From UBA4665 sp036388555 (lineage in GTDB: Bacteria > Patescibacteriota > Saccharimonadia > Saccharimonadales > UBA4665), in assembly GCA_036388555.1 (NCBI GenBank), contig DASVRP010000007.1, forward strand, positions 1-64,000: a stretch of 64,000 nucleotides of DNA, read 5' to 3'. Shown here piece after piece: positions 52,850 through 60,600 of the stretch. The notes under the pieces are model-generated. The model searched no databases. It worked only from the letters and a program-made list of their open reading frames with translations, and was not told the DNA's origin. A program made the translations under genes and the position numbers. How positions within the stretch are numbered: position 1 is the first letter of the stretch; each line of letters begins with the position of its first letter.

Positions 52850-53814
52850 GCAAGCAGCTCCCGGTATAGCGTATACAGATAGAGGTGGACAGCTGGCAAC
52901 ACCAGCAGAGTTACGACATAGAGCACGAACGGCGCGGCCGATGTAACGGTCATGATGACAGGCAAGACGATGATGACGGTCAGTAGGCCCAGCACCGCCA
53001 CCAGAAACAGCAGCTTCCGGAACAGCGACAGCCGCCGGCCGCGCACCAGGTCCCGGGCCGAGCGCAGCGCCTTCATCGGTGTCATATCCGGCAAGGCGGC
53101 GATGTAGACTGCGAAAACCGATGAGATGATCAGGAAGACGCTGAGCAGCAGCAGACCAAGGAAAATCAGGGCGAATATGGCCTGCTCTACCGCGTTGACG
53201 ACGATATTACCGCCCATAGCCAGGCTATACAGACTGCCGCCGATCAACACCGGCAGCAACTGCAACAGTACGACAAGTGCTACGAGCAGCACAGGGATCA
53301 GCGGATACATGCCCTGGTAAAACGCGTCGCGGATGCGCAGACGTCCCGAGCCAGCCATGACCTGGCGCATCGCCCAGATATACGCCAGACTGGCGACGAT
53401 GATAAGGAATAGCCGGAACACAGTTCCTCCCTGCCCGCCGCTGGCGTTCGACGATCCGGCCAATGTAGCGAATGCCGCCAGACTACCGCCGAACAGTCCG
53501 AGCGCGCCGGATTGTAGCTCCTTTATACTTTCGATGTCAGGCTTCACGAACAGACCGCTGGCCAATACTATCGACAGCACACCGTATACGAATGTGATTC
53601 CGAGGAACAACACTGGATGTTTACGGAAGACGGCCGCTGCCTTCTTGGCGATCTGCCAGGCAGATGGCAGGCGGCGCATACCGGTCTTCGGGTCGATGAC
53701 GGGTTCAGCATCTTTCCTGACGGCTGATTTCTTGAGCTTTAGCCCGCTCGGGCTTATCGCGGCCTCTGGTTTGGCAGCCTTCTTGCCGACCTTGGACCGG
53801 ACTTTCTTAAACAT
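52846..53814 (-). CDS. Polytopic membrane protein of unknown function
   Basis: The 322-residue protein has a basic 45-residue leader (KKVRSKVGKKAAKPE), then about six hydrophobic helices. MTPMKALRSARDLVRGRR in the last cytoplasmic loop resembles YciC/GDPD-membrane-domain-like proteins. It overlaps ligA by 4 nt and htpX by 8 nt, so all three are one operon. The role is unknown. Confidence 0.75.
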   Translation of the reverse strand: MFKKVRSKVGKKAAKPEAAISPSGLKLKKSAVRKDAEPVIDPKTGMRRLPSAWQIAKKAAAVFRKHPVLFLGITFVYGVLSIVLASGLFVKPDIESIKELQSGALGLFGGSLAAFATLAGSSNASGGQGGTVFRLFLIIVASLAYIWAMRQVMAGSGRLRIRDAFYQGMYPLIPVLLVALVVLLQLLPVLIGGSLYSLAMGGNIVVNAVEQAIFALIFLGLLLLSVFLIISSVFAVYIAALPDMTPMKALRSARDLVRGRRLSLFRKLLFLVAVLGLLTVIIVLPVIMTVTSAAPFVLYVVTLLVLPAVHLYLYTLYRELLA

Positions 53815-54685
53815 GGTCGGTCATCTCACGCAGGCGTTTGATACGGTCCTCGAGCGGAGGATGGGTGCTGAACAGCTGTTTGACACCGCCGGCCTTCAGC
53901 GGATTGGCGAAGAACAGATGGGCCGTCGAGCTGTTCTGGCGCCGCAGCGGCTGGCCGTAGGCGCCGATCTTTTCGAGCGCACTCGCCAAGCCTTCCGGGT
54001 AGCGGGTCGCCAGGGCTCCGGTAGCATCCGCCAGATATTCGCGGCGGCGGCTGATGGCCAGCTGGATGAGCGTCGCGATCAGTGGCGCTAGTATAGCGCC
54101 GACGATGGCCAGGATAAAGAATAGCGGTCCGTTGTTGTTCTCACCGTTGTTCCGGAAGAATGTCATGTGGAGCAGCGTATCGGCGATGATCGATACGACA
54201 GCAGCCAGCGCGAAGGCGATCATCGAGACGCGGATATCATAGTTCTTGACGTGTCCGAGCTCGTGCGCGAAGACCCCTTCCAGCTCGGTGTCATTCATGA
54301 TTTCGAGGATCCCGGTCGTCGCACAGACGGCGGCAGTCTCGGGATTACGGCCGGTCGCGAAGGCGTTCGGTGCCGGATCATCCATGATGTAGACCTTAGG
54401 CATCGGCAGCCCCTCGGTGATGGACAGGTTCTCGACGATGCGCCACAGCCGCGGGCTGTCGGACTTCTTAATCTCTTTGGCGCCGTTTACGGCCAGGCTG
54501 AGCTTGCTGCCGGCAAAGTACATCACCAGGGCGTATATGGCAGCACCGATGATGACACCGATGGTCATGTACGGCGTACCATTCATCAGGAAGCTGAACA
54601 GCCAGGCCAACAGCCCGATGAAGGCGATGAAGAGGAAGATGATGACCCAGCTCTTCTGTTTGTTACGTGCGATCTCGCTGTACAT
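53807..54685 (-). CDS. htpX: Protease HtpX homologue (M48 zinc metalloprotease)
   Basis: The 292-residue enzyme has two N-terminal helices (12-32, 38-58), NAFATGRNPETAAVC, the zinc motif HELGH (141-145), two further helices and the third ligand Glu in RREYLADATGAL. HtpX degrades misfolded membrane proteins. It lies below lemA, the usual pairing. Confidence 0.96.
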   Translation of the reverse strand: MYSEIARNKQKSWVIIFLFIAFIGLLAWLFSFLMNGTPYMTIGVIIGAAIYALVMYFAGSKLSLAVNGAKEIKKSDSPRLWRIVENLSITEGLPMPKVYIMDDPAPNAFATGRNPETAAVCATTGILEIMNDTELEGVFAHELGHVKNYDIRVSMIAFALAAVVSIIADTLLHMTFFRNNGENNNGPLFFILAIVGAILAPLIATLIQLAISRRREYLADATGALATRYPEGLASALEKIGAYGQPLRRQNSSTAHLFFANPLKAGGVKQLFSTHPPLEDRIKRLREMTDHV

Positions 54686-54741
54686 TACAGGTCCATTATA
54701 TCTTTTATTACTTAATGAAAGCTGAACTCCGGTACCCGGTG

Positions 54742-55308
54742 CTAGAACTGGACAGCGACAGGATTCTGGACAGCAGCGGTCTGGGCGTCATCAAGTTCAA
54801 AGAATTCCTTGTCGGTCTTGAAGCCGAGCATGCCGGCGAAGATGTTGGTTGGGAATACCTTGCGCTTTGTGTTGAAATCACGGACGACGCTGTTGTAGAA
54901 GCGGCGTGACGCTTGGATCTTGTCCTCGGTGTCGACCAGCTCATCCTGCAGGTGTTTGAAATTCTCGCTGGCCTTGAGGTCAGGATATGCCTCGGCGACG
55001 GCGAACAGGCTCTTCAGGGTCTTCTGGAAGTCACCCTCGGCCTTGGCCTGCTCCTCGACGCCCTGGGCGTTCAGCGCGTTGGAACGGGCGGCAGTGACGG
55101 CTTCGAAGACGCTCTTCTCGTGGGCGGCATACCCCTTGACCGTATTGATCAGGTTGGGGATGAGGTCATAGCGGCGCTTCAGCTGGACAGTGATATCGCT
55201 CCAGGCTTCCTCCGACCGGATATTGAGGCGGACAAGGCCGTTGTACATACTGACGAACAGTACGATGAGGATGACGACGATGATGCCGATGATAATGAGT
55301 AACGTCAT
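54742..55308 (-). CDS. lemA: LemA family protein
   Basis: The 188-residue product has one N-terminal helix and LemA blocks YNGLVRLNIRSEEAWSDI, QLKRRYDLIPNLINTVKGY and SRRFYNSVVRDFNTK. LemA is often paired with HtpX, as here. The start at 55308 has AAAGGAG upstream; an in-frame ATG at 55353 overlaps a TATAAT box and is less likely. Function is not settled. Confidence 0.93.
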   Translation of the reverse strand: MTLLIIIGIIVVILIVLFVSMYNGLVRLNIRSEEAWSDITVQLKRRYDLIPNLINTVKGYAAHEKSVFEAVTAARSNALNAQGVEEQAKAEGDFQKTLKSLFAVAEAYPDLKASENFKHLQDELVDTEDKIQASRRFYNSVVRDFNTKRKVFPTNIFAGMLGFKTDKEFFELDDAQTAAVQNPVAVQF

Positions 55309-55395
55309 GGTACGATTGACTCCTTTAAATGCTTTATCTAAATTATACATCACCTCGCCCCCGCAGGCATAACCGTAGTATGATTATGGTGAAGT

Positions 55396-56646
55396 ATGTA
55401 CAGAACCTATAATTCACGCCCTATCCCTGGACGCGCCCCGGCACGCCGAACAGGCTGGCCGTTCCTGGCGGCCCTGTTCATCGTGCTCGGCGCATATGTG
55501 CTTTTTACATTGGTCCGGCCGCTGGCACCGCTCCAGGTTACTGTCACGCCGCCGGTCATGCCTGGCTTGGTACGCGTCAAGATACCGTGGCCGGCGGCCG
55601 CTCCGAACCAACAGGCGGCACTCGGGGCTGACGGATATGGCTTGCTGGCTAGCAAAGGCCCGGAGACGCCCATCCCGATGGCCAGTGTCACCAAGACCAT
55701 CACCGCCCTGTCGGTATTACAGAAAAAACCGCTGAAACCCGGGGAGCAGGGCCCCGGCATCACCATGACCGCCGCCGACGTCGTCACGTACAATGAGTAC
55801 GTAGCCAAGGACGGTACCGTCGTCCCGGTCTACCCCGGCCAGACGGTCACCCAGTACCAGGCGCTGCAAGCCCTCATGCTGCCTTCCGCCAACAACATCG
55901 CCGACAAGTTGGCAGTCTGGGCCTTCGGTAGCATGGAGGCCTACCTCGAGTACGCCAACGCGCTCGTCAAAAGCCTCGATATGAAACAGACCACCGTTTC
56001 CGATGCCAGCGGCTTCAACCCGAAGACGGTCAGTACCGCTTCCGACCTGGTCCGGCTCGGTGACGCCGCGCTCGATAATCCGGTCCTGGCAGAGATCGTC
56101 AGCCAGCCGACTGCTGAATATCTGGAGGCTGGCACCATCCGGAATGTCAACAAGCTCCTCGGCCAGTCAGGAATCCGCGGCATCAAGACCGGCAATACCG
56201 AAGAAGCCGGCGGCTGTCTGCTGGCGGCGGCCGACGTACCACTCACCGGGTCGGGCGGAAAGACGATACGTGTCATCACTGCCGTCATGGCATCGCCCGA
56301 CCCTCCCCAGGCTATGCGCAGCACACTGCCGATGATCCAGTCGGCACCGTCACAGTTCCAGACCGTCAAGGCCGTCCGGGACGGCCAGAACCTCGGGAAG
56401 GTCACCTCAGAATGGGGTGCCAGTGCTGCTATCGAAGCTGCCGCCGACATGTCCGTCACAACTTGGACCGGCACTGCTATCACCCCGCATGCCAGCAATG
56501 TCAGCGTCAAAGCTCCGGCCAAAGTCGGGGATGCCATCGGCACTATCAGCCTCAAGCTGAACGGCAAGGAACAGAAGACTGATATGGTCCTGGCGAACGC
56601 TATTGAACGCCCCAGCCTGTGGTGGCGGCTAACTCATCCGTTCTAG
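55396..56646 (+). CDS. D-alanyl-D-alanine carboxypeptidase (S11 family)
   Basis: A 416-residue membrane-anchored penicillin-binding protein. One N-terminal helix (21-41) precedes the S11 domain with SVTK (Ser97-Lys100), SAN (164-166) and KTG (264-266). It trims the terminal D-Ala of stem peptides, on the outer side. The promoter TATGAT lies close upstream. A beta-rich C-terminal domain follows (about 320-416). Confidence 0.93.
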   Translation: MYRTYNSRPIPGRAPARRTGWPFLAALFIVLGAYVLFTLVRPLAPLQVTVTPPVMPGLVRVKIPWPAAAPNQQAALGADGYGLLASKGPETPIPMASVTKTITALSVLQKKPLKPGEQGPGITMTAADVVTYNEYVAKDGTVVPVYPGQTVTQYQALQALMLPSANNIADKLAVWAFGSMEAYLEYANALVKSLDMKQTTVSDASGFNPKTVSTASDLVRLGDAALDNPVLAEIVSQPTAEYLEAGTIRNVNKLLGQSGIRGIKTGNTEEAGGCLLAAADVPLTGSGGKTIRVITAVMASPDPPQAMRSTLPMIQSAPSQFQTVKAVRDGQNLGKVTSEWGASAAIEAAADMSVTTWTGTAITPHASNVSVKAPAKVGDAIGTISLKLNGKEQKTDMVLANAIERPSLWWRLTHPF

Positions 56647-56670
56647 TTATTGAGACTTTGCCCGCCGTAA

Positions 56671-57327
56671 TTACTTGGCCGGTGGTGGGCCGAACTGCGC
56701 CAGATATGCCTGGGCGGCTGCGATACGCTTCGGGACACTGGCGGTCTGGTCAAGCGGCCGCTCAAATCCGCGGTAATGTTTGCCCATCGGGCTCGGCGCG
56801 CCGTCCATATTCCCCTGGAAGGCGATGACGGCTTCCTCGAGGTTCGGAGCCGAACGGAGCTCGTCACCGGCGCGCTTCTCTGGCAGCGGACCCTCACCGT
56901 GCAGCTGCGCCCATAGGAAGTTCAATTGCACCAGGACACTCTCGGCCTCGGCCTTCGTCGGTTGCTTTTCAATGAATTTACTGGCCGGTGTCCACTGGAC
57001 AAGTCCCCAGCCGATATTGCGGCCACCGACAGCCTCGGCCGATGTGACGGTGCCGCTCGGCGTATTTTCGAGCCGCATCGGCTGCATGCCGGACTCGTGC
57101 TGCATATTCCCCATCACCGCGGCGGCCTGGTATGGTGTCAGCCTGCCCGGCTTCGTCAGGAAGTTATAGATCTGCTCCGGCACGTCAGCACCGGTCAGCT
57201 CAGTATCAACAGTTATGTATGGGTCAGCACGTGTGGTCATACTCGAATATCCTGTCACGACGAGGAATGCCAGGATGAAGACTGCCTTCAGGCCCATCAC
57301 CATCCGCTGCTTCTCTCGCTTCGTCAT
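56671..57327 (-). CDS. Exported phage-tail-lysozyme-like protein
   Basis: The 218-residue protein starts MTKREKQRMVMG, with a hydrophobic anchor (about 13-29), then a domain with PYQAAAVMGNMQHESGMQP and NIGWGLVQWTP, as in phage-tail-type lysozymes (Phage_lysozyme2-like). Glu in HESG is the expected catalytic residue. It probably cuts peptidoglycan outside the cell, either its own or that of a host. A longer reading to 57444 lacks support. Confidence 0.82.
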   Translation of the reverse strand: MTKREKQRMVMGLKAVFILAFLVVTGYSSMTTRADPYITVDTELTGADVPEQIYNFLTKPGRLTPYQAAAVMGNMQHESGMQPMRLENTPSGTVTSAEAVGGRNIGWGLVQWTPASKFIEKQPTKAEAESVLVQLNFLWAQLHGEGPLPEKRAGDELRSAPNLEEAVIAFQGNMDGAPSPMGKHYRGFERPLDQTASVPKRIAAAQAYLAQFGPPPAK

Positions 57328-57434
57328 TTTTAGCACTCTTATTATTTTAAACGATTCCGGACTGAAATGCAGGCGGATACGACATATTAAGTGGTTATGG
57401 TAATATATAGCAAAGTTCAGCCGCACGAATGCAC

Positions 57435-58661
57435 ATGACATCAACTCATTTCCGCATCACATTTATCATTATCGCCTTTATCTCTATTGGATTGTTATTC
57501 CTGCTGTCGTCAAAAGCCGCTACGCCATTTCTAAGCATTGAGAGCGATACAGGGACAGTGTCCAGCCCGGCACTCAGGATCACAGACAGCGCTGCGTCGG
57601 GTGGTTCGGCCGTAGCATTCAGGCCGGCACCCGTTGCAGGCGCCAGGGATCCACTGAAGCAGCCTTTTTCATCGAATAGTATCTGGAACATGCCTATCGG
57701 CAGCGGAGCGGTGTACGTAGCTGCAAATCTCCAAGCAGTTCCAAATAACGATGTCTGGGCCCCGATGCCGCAGATCGATAATGACATTATCATACTCAAG
57801 CCAACCGCACCGATGACGCCTATCAGATACAATGGAGCTGCCTGGTCCGGCGCCGACCGATGTCCGGGCGGCAGCACGGTGCTGACGACAGTACCAATTC
57901 CATCGACATACACTATTCCGAATACCCGTGATAACAACGGAGCAGCCATCCTGAGGCCTGACGGTCGGACAATCGCACAGATGCAGCCCTTTACGCGCTG
58001 TACATCAGGTGGCGTAGCTACTAGTCTGCTGACGTTTCCGGATGTTGATATTTACGGTGACGGCGTTAGCGGCGCGCACGGCGGTTCCAGGATGTCCGCT
58101 CTCGGTGGTGCCATCAGGATGGGTGAACTGCGCCCCGGACAAATCGGCATGAGACACTCCCTGAAAGTGAATGTCGACTCAGAACGAGCGCTGTATAACT
58201 GCGGCACGCACAATGACTGCTTCAGATGGCCCTCCTTGACCGCCGACAGCGGCGCGACCAGCTCGTATGGCTCGGCAAACAACAACCAGAATACCGCGAT
58301 GAAGATGGGCGCGCTACTCGCCATTCCAGCATCCGTCGATATCAATTCCCTCGGACTGCTATCTGATCCTGGGCGCCAGATCGCGTGGACAATGCAAAAT
58401 TACGGTGCTTACATCGTAGATTCCACGGGCGGGCCAGGTTTTGCGATTGAGGCCGAAGTCGGTCCTGACGGCAGCGTGCGGCAGCAATTCCAAAACGACT
58501 ACGGTATGCCTCTTGAGCAGCGCGTCAACAGCGCGACGTCCTGGTCCAAAGATATACAGAAAATCGTTACCGCACTCCGGGTAGTCAACAATAATTCGCC
58601 TACAAGCATCGGCGGGGGCGGCACGCCACGCCAGCCACTTGCAGCGCCGATAGCGCCATAG
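57435..58661 (+). CDS. Secreted protein with conserved HGGSxxSALGG block, function unknown
   Basis: The 408-residue protein has an N-terminal helix or signal (6-27), then a Ser/Ala-rich linker and an ordered domain beginning near PLKQPFSSNSIWNMPIG. It includes GAHGGSRMSALGGAIRMGELRPG, HSLKVNV, FRWPSLTADS and YGAYIVDSTGG. I recall similar blocks in secreted actinobacterial proteins of unknown role. It may act on or bind polysaccharide, which is not shown by motif. The start could be two codons earlier. Confidence 0.78.
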   Translation: MTSTHFRITFIIIAFISIGLLFLLSSKAATPFLSIESDTGTVSSPALRITDSAASGGSAVAFRPAPVAGARDPLKQPFSSNSIWNMPIGSGAVYVAANLQAVPNNDVWAPMPQIDNDIIILKPTAPMTPIRYNGAAWSGADRCPGGSTVLTTVPIPSTYTIPNTRDNNGAAILRPDGRTIAQMQPFTRCTSGGVATSLLTFPDVDIYGDGVSGAHGGSRMSALGGAIRMGELRPGQIGMRHSLKVNVDSERALYNCGTHNDCFRWPSLTADSGATSSYGSANNNQNTAMKMGALLAIPASVDINSLGLLSDPGRQIAWTMQNYGAYIVDSTGGPGFAIEAEVGPDGSVRQQFQNDYGMPLEQRVNSATSWSKDIQKIVTALRVVNNNSPTSIGGGGTPRQPLAAPIAP

Positions 58662-58666
58662 CCATA

Positions 58667-58918
58667 TTAGTATTCGATAGTGCCGTCAGGATTAATCCAC
58701 TTCGGAATGGCAGAAGTAATGTAGGTAACGTCATCATCCCACAGGCTTCCATCATGCTGTGCCCGAGTAGAATGTTCGGATTGTACCGACTGGGGGTCGA
58801 TATCCAAATCAAACTCAAAAAGCATCGGCTTTTCTGAACCTGCGTGGTCTGACGTAAATTGAGCCTCTTCTGTTACGTCAGCCGCTTCATCAGACCGTGG
58901 AAATTTATCATAATTCAT
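58667..58918 (-). CDS. Small acidic protein of unknown function
   Basis: An 83-residue, highly acidic protein (EAADVTEEAQ, FEFDLDIDPQS) with aromatic residues near the C-terminus (PKWINPDGTIEY). GGGAG precedes the ATG. It may be a structural or anti-restriction-like mimic, but I see no firm match. It converges with the secreted protein gene. Confidence 0.65.
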   Translation of the reverse strand: MNYDKFPRSDEAADVTEEAQFTSDHAGSEKPMLFEFDLDIDPQSVQSEHSTRAQHDGSLWDDDVTYITSAIPKWINPDGTIEY

Positions 58919-58996
58919 ATTTGACTCCCTTAATTCACCATACTTTACTCTTGATGGATTGATAGCGCAATTGTTACAAACATCTCACCTTGATGA

Positions 58997-59036
58997 CCAA
59001 TACAAAAAGGCCCCTTGCGGAACCTTCTTGTATTGG
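58997..59036 (-). terminator. Terminator hairpin fused to the 3' end of tRNA-Val
   Basis: CCAATACAA/TTGTATTGG (9 bp, 58997-59005 with 59028-59036) forms the outer stem, and AAGGUUCC/GGGGCCUU (59007-59026, with G-U pairs only on the minus strand) the inner stem with a GCAA loop, followed by U residues. The outer stem includes the encoded CCA of the tRNA. Confidence 0.7.
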
Positions 59037-59110
59037 TGGGTGATGAGGGACTCGAACCCCCGACCCTCTCGGTGTAAACGAGATGCTCTAGCCAACTGAG
59101 CTAATCACCC
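59034..59110 (-). tRNA. tRNA-Val(TAC) with encoded CCA
   Basis: The cloverleaf has acceptor GGGTGAT/ATCACCC, D arm GCTCAGTTGGCTAGAGC, anticodon stem TCTCG/CGAGA with loop TTTACAC (anticodon TAC) and T arm GGGGG/TTCGAGT/CCCTC (one mismatch-tolerant pair). CCA is encoded at 59034-59036. Confidence 0.93.
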
Positions 59111-59129
59111 TTGTAATTGAACTTTGACA

Positions 59130-59159
59130 ATTATAGCAGTATTTAGTGCTGTTTTACAA
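59130..59159 (-). promoter_or_regulatory. Promoter of tRNA-Val
   Basis: On the minus strand TTGTAA (59154-59159), an 18-nt spacer and TGC-TATAAT (-10 at 59130-59135), an extended -10, 19 nt before the tRNA. Confidence 0.65.
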
Positions 59160-59260
59160 AATCTGCTTAGGATTTTCGAAAAATTTATTTTAAGTAGTAG
59201 CGGCATCGAATTGATTGTCTAGAACTTCAAATCGACGTAACGATGCTCTCCTAATGTCTA

Positions 59261-60004
59261 TTATACAATCCTAAGTATAACTCTTTTCTGTGCCCTTATA
59301 TCTATAGCAAGGCTGAGTTTATTAGTCGATAATTGGTCGACGTTCATATTGAATGCTTCTTGTAGCTCAACCTCAGTGTCGCAGTCGGCAGCATGAATGA
59401 GTAGCCCCTCCTCATGTGCCGTTTGGATGAAATCTGAATCTATTAGTGACAGTGGACAATGAAGCACATCGATATTTCCCAGCAGCGCGTTATTGATCGC
59501 GATTTTTTGACCAAGTTTCTTATCCATCCACGCCGGCAATGCGGCCACAAATGTACCGGTTTTGAATGACGGCTCCAATTCTTTGATCCGGGTAAGGTTG
59601 TAGGCGATAGGAGATGTAAATTCTATGTAACTCGATAAATTGTATTTCTTTACAAGTGCGGCGACATTAACAAGAAATTCTTCAGTAAGGCCCTTGAGTT
59701 CAATCTCGTAATGCAATTTGTTGCCAATCAGACTGAAGACCTCTTCAAGAGTCGGTATTTTTTCTATATTATTTATATGCAAGGTAGTTATATATGCATA
59801 ATCCCTTTCATATATTATGCCTTCACCATTGTCGGGATTGCCTAGGTAGTAATCGTGGTGAACAATCAGAATACCGTCTTTCGTGGAATGAACATCAAGT
59901 TCAATGGCTCTCGCACCATTCTTTAGGGCGGCCCTGAATGCCGATAGGGTGTTTTCCGGACCGTACGACGTATCGCCCCTGTGGGCAATGATCTTCGTTA
60001 TCAT
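59261..60004 (-). CDS. Glycerophosphodiester phosphodiesterase
   Basis: The 247-residue GDPD has IAHRGDTSYGPENTLSAF, AIELDVHSTKDGILIVHHD and a C-terminal IHAADCDTEVEL. It hydrolyses glycerophosphodiesters to glycerol 3-phosphate and alcohol. GGAGGTGAT upstream is the best ribosome site in the window. The gene is visibly AT-richer than its neighbours (many ATA, AAT, TTT codons) and sits between two tRNA genes, which fits recent transfer. No signal peptide is seen. Confidence 0.92.
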   Translation of the reverse strand: MITKIIAHRGDTSYGPENTLSAFRAALKNGARAIELDVHSTKDGILIVHHDYYLGNPDNGEGIIYERDYAYITTLHINNIEKIPTLEEVFSLIGNKLHYEIELKGLTEEFLVNVAALVKKYNLSSYIEFTSPIAYNLTRIKELEPSFKTGTFVAALPAWMDKKLGQKIAINNALLGNIDVLHCPLSLIDSDFIQTAHEEGLLIHAADCDTEVELQEAFNMNVDQLSTNKLSLAIDIRAQKRVILRIV

Positions 60005-60067
60005 ATCACCTCCGGTTAATTACACGTTCAGTTGATTTGTTTTTGCCATTGAGTGATTCGGCCTTGT

Positions 60068-60096
60068 AATTAAAATGGACCCATAAGAGGTCCATT
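60068..60096 (-). terminator. Intrinsic terminator of tRNA-Leu
   Basis: AATGGACC (60074-60081) pairs with GGTCCATT (60089-60096), and the minus-strand RNA continues UUUUAAUUA. Confidence 0.75.
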
Positions 60097-60115
60097 CATG
60101 ATGACAAAAACTTAG

Positions 60116-60201
60116 TGGTGCGGATGAGAGGACTTGAACCTCCACGCCCTTGCGAGCACTACCACCTCAAGGTAGCGTGTATACCATTTCACCACATCCG
60201 C
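60116..60201 (-). tRNA. tRNA-Leu(GAG) with encoded CCA
   Basis: A class II tRNA of 86 nt. Acceptor GCGGATG/CATCCGC, anticodon stem CTACC/GGTAG with loop TTGAGGT (anticodon GAG), long variable arm TGCTCGCAAGGGCGT, and T arm GGAGG/CCTCT. CCA is encoded at 60116-60118. The gap 60202-60351 holds no gene; on the plus strand TTGACA-17-TATTGT (about 60274-60302) could be a stray promoter antisense to the next gene. Confidence 0.93.
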
Positions 60202-60351
60202 GTGACGATTATCTGTAAAGAACTAACCTATCGTATCTGTTTTTGGCTAAAAACTCAATAGTTGCGCCGATGACTTGACAAAGGGTGTATGAGAAAATAT
60301 TGTAAAGTGCTTATGTCAATACCTGTGATGGGGCGGTGACACGTTGACAAT

Positions 60352-60600
60352 TTACCGTTTGCGTACTTTCGAAAGCCGCAGGACGATGCTCAGACCAACC
60401 ATCAGCCATATCGCATTCAAAACGACATTCGGCCACGCACTAACATAGCAGCCATAGAATAGTAGCAGCCCGGAGCCGATGATATTGCATAACTGGAAAG
60501 CCAGACTGCGTGGCTTCCAGACATGGCGGGATACCTGCAGATAGCCCAGCAACACCAGCCCTGCCCCGATGAAGCCAAGGACAGACACAAGCGTACTCAT
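60352..60600 (-). CDS. CBU_0592-type small membrane protein
   Basis: The 82-residue protein has three helices with VLGFIGAGLVLLGYLQ and SLAFQLCNIIGSGLLLFYGCYVSAWPNVVLNAIW cores, typical of the CBU_0592 family of unknown function. Its ATG overlaps the stop of the upstream FAD-oxidase gene (ATGA), so it is co-translated. Confidence 0.85.
   Translation of the reverse strand: MSTLVSVLGFIGAGLVLLGYLQVSRHVWKPRSLAFQLCNIIGSGLLLFYGCYVSAWPNVVLNAIWLMVGLSIVLRLSKVRKR

Noticed and set aside
60274..60302. Plus-strand TTGACA-17-TATTGT
   Set aside because: It fits a promoter, but no plus-strand gene or RNA with a terminator follows. It may be chance in an AT-rich gap.
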